In this document: in pieces, positions 56,819 to 64,000 of the stretch
How the letters are laid out: every line of letters begins with the position of its first letter
How positions within the stretch are numbered: the stretch's first letter is position 1
NCBI RefSeq assembly: GCF_000317475.1
Contig: NC_019729.1
Location: forward strand, 1-64,000
DNA length: 64,000 bases
From: Oscillatoria nigro-viridis PCC 7112
GTDB taxonomy: Bacteria; Cyanobacteriota; Cyanobacteriia; Cyanobacteriales; Microcoleaceae
Direction of reading: 5' to 3'
Notes under the pieces: generated by a model
What the model was told of the DNA's origin: nothing
The model's database searches: none
Seen by the model: the letters and a program-made list of their open reading frames with translations, nothing else
Program-made: the position numbers and the translations under genes

Positions 56819-57943
56819 CTAATCCTCGACTTTCAAAGCCCTTCTGGCCAACTTCACGTAAGTTTTCACAGTTGCATAAGGCATTTCCAAATCAGCCGCA
56901 ATATCAAACAAAGATTCCCCCAATTCCCGGCGCGCCAAAATCGTCGCCCAAGTTTCAGCAATCTCAGCAGCGCGACTTCCACCTGTACGCTTTCTTTGTG
57001 CCATAAACTTCTGTGTCAATTCATCTATTCGCGCCGCCAATACGCTTTGTATCGACACTTCAGGTAGCGCTTCTGTCAACCATTGCGATCGCGTTTGTCC
57101 CAATCCAAAAGTTGTTTTGTGGCCAGTGCCGCAGTAAGGCGCTAACCGCCCCAAAGCATAAAATAATTGTACAAAATCAGGGCGATTGTGAGCCGATCGC
57201 CCTAGCCCAAATTCCACAGCCCCAGTGAATCCCGTTACCATGCCTTTTTTGCCCGCCGCTACCTTTTGCGACTCCAATTTGTGGCGGCTAATAATTGCAT
57301 TTTCATCAATCCAATTCAAAAATTCTGCTTGGTCAAAATTCAGCCCAGAAAAGTTATTCCAGCGGCGCAAATAGCTGTGAAAAATATTTTCGGGAACTGG
57401 CAAAGGGAAGTGGTGGCCTTTGCTGCGAAAGCTTGTAGGAGTCACAAAACTAAGTTTGATGGTGGGCGAAAAAGGGGGGTCTGCTGTTAATAATTGCTGG
57501 TAAGTTGTGGGAGCAAAAGCAATATCCCAAGAGCGAATTAGCAGCGGAGCATTTCGCAAATCTATCTCTTCGGGCAAATTTTGCAGCCACTGACTCAGCC
57601 ACTGCACTACTGGCTTTGAAAGTCCTGTTACGTACCAGCGATAAATTCGATCGCCCAAAAGCTGAAATTCTTTGCCACCGGGAAGCAAATCACCTTCCAA
57701 TCCCGAAATAGTAAAGGCTTTTTCTGATTGTTCATCGTGCAAAAGTTGCGATAAATCCGGGTCAGTTTGCTGTACTTGACCTAAAAACCAAGCGTGCAAA
57801 CCTATAGCATACTGCGCGTACAGATAGCTAGCAGCGCGGGGAGTCAATTCAAACACTAATCCGACTAACTCGGTGTCAGCCGGCCAAATCAGCCCAGAAG
57901 GAAGAGATTTTTTGGTGTGGGTGCGGTTCGGGGAAGTTGCCAT
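56819..57943 (-). CDS. cas6: CRISPR Cas6 endoribonuclease with C-terminal HTH
   Basis: A 374-residue Cas6, which cuts CRISPR precursor RNA within repeats. The RAMP folds are visible: an N-terminal strand LVGLVFELTPR, a possible catalytic His in YAIGLHAWFLGQV (about residue 51), TIKLSFVTPTSFRSKG (about 168-183), and the C-terminal Gly-rich loop GTGHKTTFGLGQTRSQW (about 284-300). About 70 residues follow that are not part of Cas6 proper: a basic segment RKRTGGSRAAEIAE and a helix-turn-helix ESLFDIAADLEMPYATVKTYVKLARRALK. There are no other cas genes and no repeat array in this window, so it acts in trans on arrays elsewhere or has a different role. Confidence 0.9.
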   Translation of the reverse strand: MATSPNRTHTKKSLPSGLIWPADTELVGLVFELTPRAASYLYAQYAIGLHAWFLGQVQQTDPDLSQLLHDEQSEKAFTISGLEGDLLPGGKEFQLLGDRIYRWYVTGLSKPVVQWLSQWLQNLPEEIDLRNAPLLIRSWDIAFAPTTYQQLLTADPPFSPTIKLSFVTPTSFRSKGHHFPLPVPENIFHSYLRRWNNFSGLNFDQAEFLNWIDENAIISRHKLESQKVAAGKKGMVTGFTGAVEFGLGRSAHNRPDFVQLFYALGRLAPYCGTGHKTTFGLGQTRSQWLTEALPEVSIQSVLAARIDELTQKFMAQRKRTGGSRAAEIAETWATILARRELGESLFDIAADLEMPYATVKTYVKLARRALKVED

Positions 57944-58254
57944 CAGATGCCGTGCCTATAGCCGTCACAGAAAGAGCGCCGTGCTATCTTATCCGATTTT
58001 TATCCCCTTTGGGGGATGATTGTTGAGGGCGATCGATCGCCCAAATCTTTGGGTAGCTCCAAAAACCCGCCCTGCTGCAAGTTTCCCGCAGCCTCCGGGA
58101 TCGACAAAAACCACTAAAAAACCAACACCGTAAAACTCAATCTTTGTCAAGGTTTTCTTCCTTGTAACTAAACAGAAATATACCAGCGTTTAAAATCACC
58201 TTCTGCGCTACAATTGTCAAAAGCTCGTAGCATCCTCAACTCCGATCCTAAACT
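57944..58254. other. Intergenic stretch between cas6 and ftrC
   Basis: Divergent promoters are expected here. I see GCGATCGATCGCCC near 58028 (HIP1-like) and a TTTGTCAAGG...CCTTGTAAC pair near 58145-58170. No CRISPR repeat, small gene or RNA is evident. Confidence 0.5.
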
Positions 58255-58617
58255 ATGAACACAACAGAAAAATCTAAACTATCCAACGAAAAAACTTTGG
58301 AGGCGATGAAGAATTTCTCCGAAACCTACGCCAAGCGCACGGGAACTTACTTTTGTTCCGAACCTTCCGTCACTGCTGTCGTGATAGAAGGACTAGCAAA
58401 ACACAAAGATGAACTAGGCGCTCCCTTATGCCCTTGTCGCCATTACGAAGATAAAGAAGCCGAAGTAAAAGCCGCCTACTGGAACTGTCCCTGCATTCCC
58501 ATGCGCGAGCGCAAAGAGTGTCACTGTATGTTATTTCTGACGCCAGATAACGATTTCGCTGGAACGACTCAGGAAATAGGAATGGATCAGATTCAAGCGG
58601 TCAGAGAGACTATGTAA
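58255..58617 (+). CDS. ftrC: Ferredoxin-thioredoxin reductase catalytic subunit
   Basis: Transfers electrons from photoreduced ferredoxin to thioredoxin, linking light to enzyme regulation. The 120-residue beta subunit has all seven conserved cysteines: C34, CPC at 59-61, CPC at 78-80 and CHC at 89-91, which hold the 4Fe-4S cluster and the active disulfide. The blocks ALCPCRHYEDK-like and YWNCPCIPMRERKECHC are diagnostic. Length is normal. The variable subunit is not in the window. Monocistronic. Confidence 0.97.
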   Translation: MNTTEKSKLSNEKTLEAMKNFSETYAKRTGTYFCSEPSVTAVVIEGLAKHKDELGAPLCPCRHYEDKEAEVKAAYWNCPCIPMRERKECHCMLFLTPDNDFAGTTQEIGMDQIQAVRETM

Positions 58618-58764
58618 TTGGTTAAGTAGGCGGTCGTGAAAGGGCAGTAGTTTTGAAAACTGGTCGTTATTTTTCCTATTTTTAAGACTTAGCTATTAAA
58701 AAACAATCGATCGCCGCCTACTCAAACACACATCCGCCCTCGAAAATCCCCAATCTCCAATCGA

Positions 58765-59205
58765 ATGACAGAGGAAATCCCGCTCGAATTTTGCCAAGGT
58801 ATCGAACAGTTTAACTGCCAAGAATTTTACGCTTGTCACGATACTTTAGAGGCTTTGTGGATGGAAGCCGACGAGCCGGAAAAAAGGTTTTATCAGGGAA
58901 TATTGCAAATTGCAGTGGCGCTTTATCACTTAGGAAATCAAAACTGGCGCGGTGCAGTAATATTGCTGGGAGAAGGAATAAATCGGCTCAGTTATTATCA
59001 GCCCAGTTATGCTGGAATTGCTGTTGAAGACTTGCTCGGACAAAGTGCTAAACTTTTGAGCGCTTTGCAACAAGCTGGCCCGGAAAAAGTAGCAGAATTT
59101 GTGCCGTTGTTCGCAGGTACAGAAGTTGCAGGCTTGCAATTGCCACGAATTATCAAAGTAGAAGGTGAAACCCGATTGAGAAAAGGAGATTCCAACGGTA
59201 GGTAA
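58765..59205 (+). CDS. DUF309 family protein
   Basis: A 146-residue helical protein. The DUF309 signature is clear: FNCQEFYACHDTLEALWMEADEPEKRFYQGILQIAVALYHLGNQNW, split over residues about 15-62, with conserved His and Glu that could bind a metal. Function is unknown; related proteins are found in cyanobacteria, plants and other bacteria. It is preceded by heptamer-like AATCCCCAATCTCC DNA and follows ftrC by 147 bp on the same strand. Confidence 0.88.
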   Translation: MTEEIPLEFCQGIEQFNCQEFYACHDTLEALWMEADEPEKRFYQGILQIAVALYHLGNQNWRGAVILLGEGINRLSYYQPSYAGIAVEDLLGQSAKLLSALQQAGPEKVAEFVPLFAGTEVAGLQLPRIIKVEGETRLRKGDSNGR

Positions 59206-59349
59206 GAAGGGTGGGAAAATCGCGGTATTTTCAGGTTATACCATATGTTGTACAGCAGATGCGATACAATTATAAGTTGTGCTGCTTAGGTTGTTGATTT
59301 CAGTAGTTTTGAGGTTGCCTTGAAGCGGTTTCAATCAAGTTTAAAAAGT

Positions 59350-59838
59350 ATGGATATAGTTGAATTTCGAGGCATTTCGTTTGTTGTAGCGACTCCACCG
59401 CTACAGCCCATCTCTATTCAAGATTTATCTGCGATTGAGGATTGTCTAGGCTTTCTATTTCCGGAAGATTACCGTGCGTTCGTGAATACATTAGGACTGG
59501 GCGAAACCGACCTGAGCATAAGAACACTTCCTCCACAGGAAATTTTGGATAGCTATCTTAGTGAGGTTCGTGGTAGATTGTCTGGGGACTGGTTCTGGGC
59601 TAAAAATCCCGATGTACTTACACAAGCTCAAGCTATTGAGTGTGTCCCATTCTTTGATAGCTCTAGCGGTGACGATATTCTGTTCCATCCATCTGACCTA
59701 AATCGTTGGTTCATTTTGCCTCATGAAGGAGAGGAAGCCATTGTTGTTCACTCTTTTCAGGAACTCTGTGATTTCTATTTGCGAAGATCTAATGATTTGC
59801 AACCTCCCTATAAGTTCTACGGTTATGATGATATCTGA
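59350..59838 (+). CDS. SMI1/KNR4 (SUKH) family protein
   Basis: A 162-residue protein with the SUKH fold landmarks: ISIQDLSAIEDCLGFLFPEDYRAFVNTLG (about 22-50), the G(D/E)T loop, a central WFWAKNP, FFDSSSGDDILFHPSDLNRWFILPHEGEEAIVVHSFQEL split over 95-135. Such proteins are often immunity proteins against nuclease-type contact toxins; no toxin gene lies beside it, so it may be an orphan immunity or housekeeping member. I chose the ATG at 59350; a TTG 30 bases upstream is in frame. Confidence 0.85.
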   Translation: MDIVEFRGISFVVATPPLQPISIQDLSAIEDCLGFLFPEDYRAFVNTLGLGETDLSIRTLPPQEILDSYLSEVRGRLSGDWFWAKNPDVLTQAQAIECVPFFDSSSGDDILFHPSDLNRWFILPHEGEEAIVVHSFQELCDFYLRRSNDLQPPYKFYGYDDI

Positions 59839-60426
59839 AAAAAGGTGGGAACGATCGCCACACAATAACGCTCATGCACACCAACCCCCGAAAGTTGATC
59901 GGTTGTGATGCAAAGTCTATCTGCGGTGTGCGATGGACAACGTTGCATTTTTCACCGACAGGTGAAATGCGATCGCGCTAGGGATGCGGAGCATTATCGC
60001 CCGCAACTTCGGACGATCGATCGCCAGCTTTCCCTATCCTAGAAAAATACAGCCCCCGCGAATGCTCAAATGAGATGGAAACTAATTTAAAGAAAGAACC
60101 TAATAAATCAAAATTTGCCGAACTCACTGGGGACAGCTAATGCCTTAGTACGTAGAGAGTTTGCCAGAAACTTCCCGAGGCGAGCAACCGTCAAAAAACT
60201 TGCAAATCCAGCAAATCAGCCAAACACGTCGTGAAAATGGCTATTGTCTTGCTAGGATAATTGGTTGACGCTCTCGGGCAGGTCGATCGACCTCACGGGA
60301 ATTTTTCACGGCCGTTAAGATAAAATACCTAACTCTCGCCTGTGGGAGATCTAATCTCCATAGAGAAAAATCTGGGGGTGAGATAATGCCCTTCAGCAAT
60401 TTTATAAATTTTGAGGCTTGTAAGCT
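59839..60426. other. Gene-free stretch
   Basis: A 588-bp gap rich in GATCG sites (GCGATCGCGC, ATCGATCGCC). Nothing protein-like. The end (about 60330-60426) is AT-rich and probably contains the promoter of the LptA-like gene. No repeat from the families above is present. Confidence 0.5.
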
Positions 60427-60939
60427 ATGATGCCCTCCGCTAAACTACTCAATTCCCGAATATTCAAAGGATTATCGCTGCTGTTGCCCCTCACTCTGGC
60501 AGGCGCGATCGCCTCTCCCACTTACCCGCAAGCCGGCCCCCCCCGCACTCTCAGCGTGCGATCGGACATTCAAGAAGCCGACTCCAAAACCGGCATCGTG
60601 ACAGCCCGCGGCAACGTCCAAATCAACTATCCAGCCCGCCAAATACAAGCAACTGCGGCTCAAGCTCAATATTTCAGCCGCGAGCGCCGGATCATTCTCA
60701 GCGGAGATGTTTACGTATTGCAGCAGGGCAACAGCCTGCGCGGCGAAACCATAACATACCTCATCGACGAAGGGCGGTTTATTGCCCTGCCAGACAACCC
60801 AGGACAGGTAGAATCTGTTTATCTGGTTGCCCCGGAACAAGATGCGGCAGCCCAAAATGCAGTTGGCTCCCAACGTCCCCCAGTAAATCCTCAGCCCGCT
60901 ATTAAACCGCCCGCAAGCCCCCGAACAGCTCCCAGGTAA
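60427..60939 (+). CDS. LptA/OstA-like periplasmic protein
   Basis: A 170-residue exported protein with signal peptide (about 1-35, LSLLLPLTLAGAIASPTYPQA). The mature part has the OstA/LptA beta-jellyroll repeat pattern: VRSDIQEADSKTGIVTARGNVQINYPARQIQATAAQAQYFSRERRIILSGDVYVLQQGNSLRGETI in short strands, between residues 44 and 115. A Pro/Ala-rich tail follows. LptA forms the periplasmic bridge that carries lipopolysaccharide to the outer membrane. lptB and an LptF/G permease follow on the same strand, which supports the assignment. Confidence 0.9.
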   Translation: MMPSAKLLNSRIFKGLSLLLPLTLAGAIASPTYPQAGPPRTLSVRSDIQEADSKTGIVTARGNVQINYPARQIQATAAQAQYFSRERRIILSGDVYVLQQGNSLRGETITYLIDEGRFIALPDNPGQVESVYLVAPEQDAAAQNAVGSQRPPVNPQPAIKPPASPRTAPR

Positions 60940-61112
60940 AAATAGCTGGTGGCAGCCAAATTTCGCATCGGTGAAAACATACTACTTGGGATAGATGCGA
61001 AATTTCCTTTTTTGTAAATTAAAAAACTGGAGATAGTAAAATATCAACTTGAGACTCGATCGCACAAAGCTGCAGTCTGAAATTTAGCTTGTAGAGGTTG
61101 CCGGGAGCGAAA

Positions 61113-61841
61113 ATGAAAATTGTACTCGAAAATATTCACAAATCCTACGGAAAACGCAATGTAGTCAGTCGCGTCAACCTGTCGGTATCCCAAGGAGAAA
61201 TCGTAGGATTGCTCGGCCCCAACGGTGCAGGCAAAACCACAACATTTTACATAGCAACCGGATTAGAAAAACCCAATCAAGGCACCGTTTGGCTAAACGA
61301 TTTAGACATCACTAAATTGGCGATGCACCAGCGAGCGCATTTGGGAATTGGCTATCTCGCTCAAGAAGCAAGCATTTTCCGAAACATGAGCGTGCGGGAC
61401 AACATTTTGTTAGTCCTAGAACAAACTCAAGTGCCGCGCTGGGAATGGCGCGAGCGAGTCGATTTCCTATTGCAAGAATTTCGCTTAGAAAAAATAGCAT
61501 CCAGTTTGGGAATTCAAATATCGGGGGGCGAAAGGCGGCGGACTGAACTGGCGAGAGCATTAGCCGCTGGGCGAGACGGGCCCATGTTCCTATTTTTAGA
61601 CGAACCGTTTGCAGGCGTCGATCCAATCGCCGTAGACGAAATTCAAACGATTATTGCCAAACTGCGCGATCGTAAAATCGGCATCCTCATCACCGATCAC
61701 AACGTCCGAGAAACCCTCGAAATTACCGATCGAGCCTACATCATGCGAGACGGCCAAATTTTAGCCTCCGGGGCTGAAGAAGAACTCTACAGCAACCCTT
61801 TAGTGCGACAGTATTACTTAGGTGACAACTTCGTGCGATAG
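61113..61841 (+). CDS. lptB: LPS export ABC transporter ATP-binding protein LptB
   Basis: ATPase that powers extraction of lipopolysaccharide from the inner membrane. The 242-residue protein shows Walker A GLLGPNGAGKTTTFY (about 32-46), Q-loop YLAQEASIFRNMSVRDNI, signature QISGGERRRTELARALA (about 138-154), Walker B FLFLDEPFAGVDP (about 161-173) and the switch His in LITDHNVRETL (about 195-205). The DEPFAGVDPIAV and DHNVRETL blocks are specific to LptB. The ATG at 61113 follows a GGGAG ribosome binding site; a TTG 15 bases upstream is less likely. It lies between the LptA-like and LptF/G genes. Confidence 0.96.
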   Translation: MKIVLENIHKSYGKRNVVSRVNLSVSQGEIVGLLGPNGAGKTTTFYIATGLEKPNQGTVWLNDLDITKLAMHQRAHLGIGYLAQEASIFRNMSVRDNILLVLEQTQVPRWEWRERVDFLLQEFRLEKIASSLGIQISGGERRRTELARALAAGRDGPMFLFLDEPFAGVDPIAVDEIQTIIAKLRDRKIGILITDHNVRETLEITDRAYIMRDGQILASGAEEELYSNPLVRQYYLGDNFVR

Positions 61842-61922
61842 TCTTTTGAAGGCATTCAGCAAACGGCCGAATTTTAGATTTTAGATTTTAAATTGAGGAG
61901 CAATCTGCGAGAAAGCGCCACT

Positions 61923-63089
61923 ATGAAAATAGCAAGATCCAATTCTTTGAATCCCATCAACTGGCTGCCGAGAATTTCAGTAATGGACTGGTACATTACC
62001 AAAGAACTAATCGGCCCATTTTTATTTGGCGTCGGACTCTTTACCTCCGTCGCCGTCACAGTTGGAGCTTTATTTGAATTAGTCCGCAGAGTAGCAGAAT
62101 CCGGTCTCCCCTACGGCGCAGCCATAGAAATTTTTCTCCTGCAAATTCCCTACTTCGTAGTATTGGCTTTCCCCATGTCAATGCTGCTAGCAACCTTAAT
62201 GGCCTACAGCCGAATGTCCAGCGACAGCGAACTCATCGCCCTCCGCAGTTGCGGAGTTAGCGTTTACCGATTGATACTGCCTGCTGTGATAATGAGTTTA
62301 ATTGTTGCAGGATTCACCTTTGCTTTGCAAGAGTTAGTTGTACCCGCCGCCAGCTACAGAGCAACTCTGACTTTAGACAGAGCCCTGAAGCGAGAAAAAC
62401 CGACATTTCAAGATAAAAATATTATCTACACAGAATTTAGCAAACCCGAAAAAGGCGGCGACGAAATCCTCGCCCGCTTTTTTTATGCAGAACAATTTGA
62501 CGGCCAGAAAATGAAAGGTTTAACAATTATCGATCGCTCCACCCCAGGCCTCAATCAAATCGTTTCTTCAGAATCAGCTACTTGGAATCCCTCAGAAAAT
62601 ACCTGGGATTTTTTCAACGGAACCGCTTATATAGTTTCTCCTGACGGCTCTTACCGCAATATAGTTAGATTTCAACACCAGCAATTGCAACTCCCCCGCA
62701 CGCCCTTAGATTTAGCTGCTAGAGCGCGGGATTTCAAGGAAATGAACATTGCCCAAGCTTTAGAGCGTTTGGATATCATTAAAAACAGCGGCGACGAACC
62801 GCAAATTCGCAAATTAAAGGTGCGAATACAAGAAAAATATGCTTTTCCTTTCGTGTGCATGGTATTTGGTTTAGTGGGAGCAGCTTTGGGAACTCAACCG
62901 CGCCGCTCCGGCCGAGGAACGAGTTTTGGTATTAGCGTAGTTGTGATTTTTACTTACTACGTATTTTCTTTCATCACCAGTTCTATGGGCGTGAAAGCTG
63001 TTTTGACTCCGATTCTTTCGGCTTGGCTGCCGATCGTGTTTGGCTTGGGAATCGGGGGATTTTTGTTGGTGCGGGCAGCCGCTAGGTAA
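61923..63089 (+). CDS. LptF/LptG family permease
   Basis: A 388-residue inner-membrane permease of the YjgP/YjgQ family. Six helices are arranged as three (about 25-50, 65-90, 110-135), a large periplasmic beta-jellyroll domain (about 140-270), and three more (about 295-385). MDWYITKELIGPFLFGVGLFTSV and AFPMSMLLATLMAYSRMSSDSELIALRSCGVS (coupling helix contacting LptB) are family hallmarks, as is KYAFPFVCMVFGLVGAALG near the fourth helix. Cyanobacteria often have a single such protein instead of distinct LptF and LptG, so it may act as a homodimer. The ATG at 61923 is chosen over an upstream TTG. Confidence 0.94.
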   Translation: MKIARSNSLNPINWLPRISVMDWYITKELIGPFLFGVGLFTSVAVTVGALFELVRRVAESGLPYGAAIEIFLLQIPYFVVLAFPMSMLLATLMAYSRMSSDSELIALRSCGVSVYRLILPAVIMSLIVAGFTFALQELVVPAASYRATLTLDRALKREKPTFQDKNIIYTEFSKPEKGGDEILARFFYAEQFDGQKMKGLTIIDRSTPGLNQIVSSESATWNPSENTWDFFNGTAYIVSPDGSYRNIVRFQHQQLQLPRTPLDLAARARDFKEMNIAQALERLDIIKNSGDEPQIRKLKVRIQEKYAFPFVCMVFGLVGAALGTQPRRSGRGTSFGISVVVIFTYYVFSFITSSMGVKAVLTPILSAWLPIVFGLGIGGFLLVRAAAR

Positions 63090-63141
63090 GTTTTACCGCT
63101 AACATTGGAAATGGCTAATTCGGAACTTGTACTGCCCTTTC

Positions 63142-63268
63142 ATATCATGTCAGATCGATTGACCGTAATATCTCGGCCGGGCGGGTTTTTGAGATAGTCA
63201 ATTATTGGCAGATATTGGCAGGTTTACCCGCCCCTACCAGATTTCTGGTAATCGAGCGGACATAATAT
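63142..63268. mobile_element. 127-bp MITE-like element, copy 2 (reversed)
   Basis: Begins ATATCATGTCAGATCG and ends CGGACATAATAT; ends match imperfectly, unlike copy 1 at 28075-28201, of which it is an inverted relative of identical length. Shared interior: TACCGTAATATC/TCGGxCGGGCGGGTTTTTGAGA. It lies downstream of the LptF/G gene. Confidence 0.75.
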
Positions 63269-63389
63269 CATTGCCTTCTGCTCCCTGCCCTTCGACTACG
63301 CTGAGGAGAACCGAAGTCGAAGGGCAAAAACCGCCTAGCCTAAGTATTGGGAATTGATAATATCGTTTTCGTGGCCGAACTTCCTTCAT

Positions 63390-64000
63390 TTAAGGATTAG
63401 AAAAAGTATTGATTTGGCCACCGCCAATGTAGCGTCCCGGAGTCAGGGAGCGGGGTGTAGAAAAAGGTTGAGGTTGAATGGGCTGCACGCCCTGATTGGT
63501 GTTTTGGGGAACAACTCCAAAGTTAGGTGGCTCCGGCAAATTAAGCTGACTCGGTGGAGGTGTTTGAAATTGAGAATTCGCTGAATTGGGAGAGAATTGA
63601 GGGCTAATTATCTTGCTTCCCCCAATCCCACTTGGAAAGGGAGATGGACCGACATTTGGAAGTAGAGGTGTTGGCGAAGGTATGGCTACTGGAAGCGCCA
63701 CAGGTTGAACTTCAGGTGCCAAGCCTGAGCCAGATAAATTAGTTTGGTAGGGATTTTTCGGCAAAGCCACCGTTGCAGCCCCTGCATTAATTTCGGGGAG
63801 GTTCGGTACTCTGGAATTTAACCCGGCCAATGATTCAGGGACTGTAGCTGTCGGTTTTAAGAATTCTTGAGATTCCTTGCTCGCAGTATTTGTCGGAGCC
63901 ACAATTGGGGGAAGTGCTGTGGGAACATTCACAGGATTTGCTTCACCTTGAGCTGTAGCGGTCGTTGGGAGCAAATTTGTCGCATTTACGGCAGCCGGAT
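63390..64000 (-). CDS. Proline-rich hypothetical protein, 5' end beyond window
   Basis: The last about 203 codons of a gene that continues past the window's right edge. The visible part is rich in Pro, Asn, Ser, Val and Ala (for example PVALPVAIPSPTPLLPNVGPS) with no cysteine and no evident fold, and ends TPGRYIGGGQINTFSNP, which looks like a conserved C-terminal tag. Such composition suits an exported linker or cell-wall-associated region. A TTG at 63974 could start a shorter product, but the frame stays open to the edge. Function unknown. Confidence 0.6.
   Translation of the reverse strand, partial: PAAVNATNLLPTTATAQGEANPVNVPTALPPIVAPTNTASKESQEFLKPTATVPESLAGLNSRVPNLPEINAGAATVALPKNPYQTNLSGSGLAPEVQPVALPVAIPSPTPLLPNVGPSPFPSGIGGSKIISPQFSPNSANSQFQTPPPSQLNLPEPPNFGVVPQNTNQGVQPIQPQPFSTPRSLTPGRYIGGGQINTFSNP

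Overview
The window looks like chromosomal DNA from a filamentous, non-heterocystous cyanobacterium of the Microcoleus/Oscillatoria/Phormidium type. Supporting signs are cyanobacterial genes (ndhM, ftrC, sbtA/sbtB, gap1, dxr), abundant HIP1-like GCGATCGC sites, many heptanucleotide tandem repeats, and numerous palindromic dispersed repeats. The genus is an inference. I saw no tRNA, rRNA or CRISPR array.

Layout. 1-3.3 kb: dnaA, a cluster of DnaA boxes that is very probably the chromosomal origin, and dnaN. 3.5-16.7 kb: three paralogous CBS-like histidine kinases (one minus-strand, two tandem plus-strand; the third has lost an ATP-binding box), a YraQ/YcgQ-type permease pair, a polysaccharide flippase, a Big_5/beta-propeller membrane protein and a glycosyltransferase-like protein. 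16.8-19.9 kb: a small MITE, then a decayed IS5-type element with a complete IS630 element nested inside it. 19.9-30.8 kb: a potassium channel divergent from a TerD-pentapeptide fusion, ndhM, a repeat array, a structured-RNA-like leader, a PP2C phosphatase, a CsgG-like protein and gap1. 31.3-34.4 kb: sbtA-sbtB, a peroxiredoxin-glutaredoxin hybrid and an Uma2 endonuclease. 34.4-43.4 kb: a minus-strand operon of three giant TPR enzymes (TPR-GT61, TPR-methyltransferase-TPR-GT61, TPR-sulfotransferase), followed by an RTX protein. 44.5-51.5 kb: a gene-poor accessory stretch with repeats, an IS630 remnant, MITEs, small proteins and a TnpB element whose reading frame breaks on an A-AAA-AAG heptamer. 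51.5-64 kb: phosphoribosyltransferase, dxr, tandem DUF2079 membrane proteins, a stand-alone Cas6 with a C-terminal HTH, ftrC, DUF309, SMI1/KNR4, an LptA-like/LptB/LptF-G cluster and the 3' part of a proline-rich protein.

How the genes work together. dnaA-oriC-dnaN is the replication start locus. The TPR-GT61/methyltransferase/sulfotransferase operon, with the flippase and glycosyltransferase-like protein elsewhere, suggests surface polysaccharide synthesis and decoration; the Lpt genes serve outer-membrane lipopolysaccharide export. SbtA/SbtB, NdhM, FtrC and Gap1 belong to carbon uptake, photosynthetic electron transport, redox control and sugar catabolism. A notable theme is repeat DNA: heptamer tracts, covarying mini-hairpins, 127-bp and 95-bp MITEs and cruciform repeats lie between genes, and two repeat families have entered coding sequence in frame within the TPR operon.
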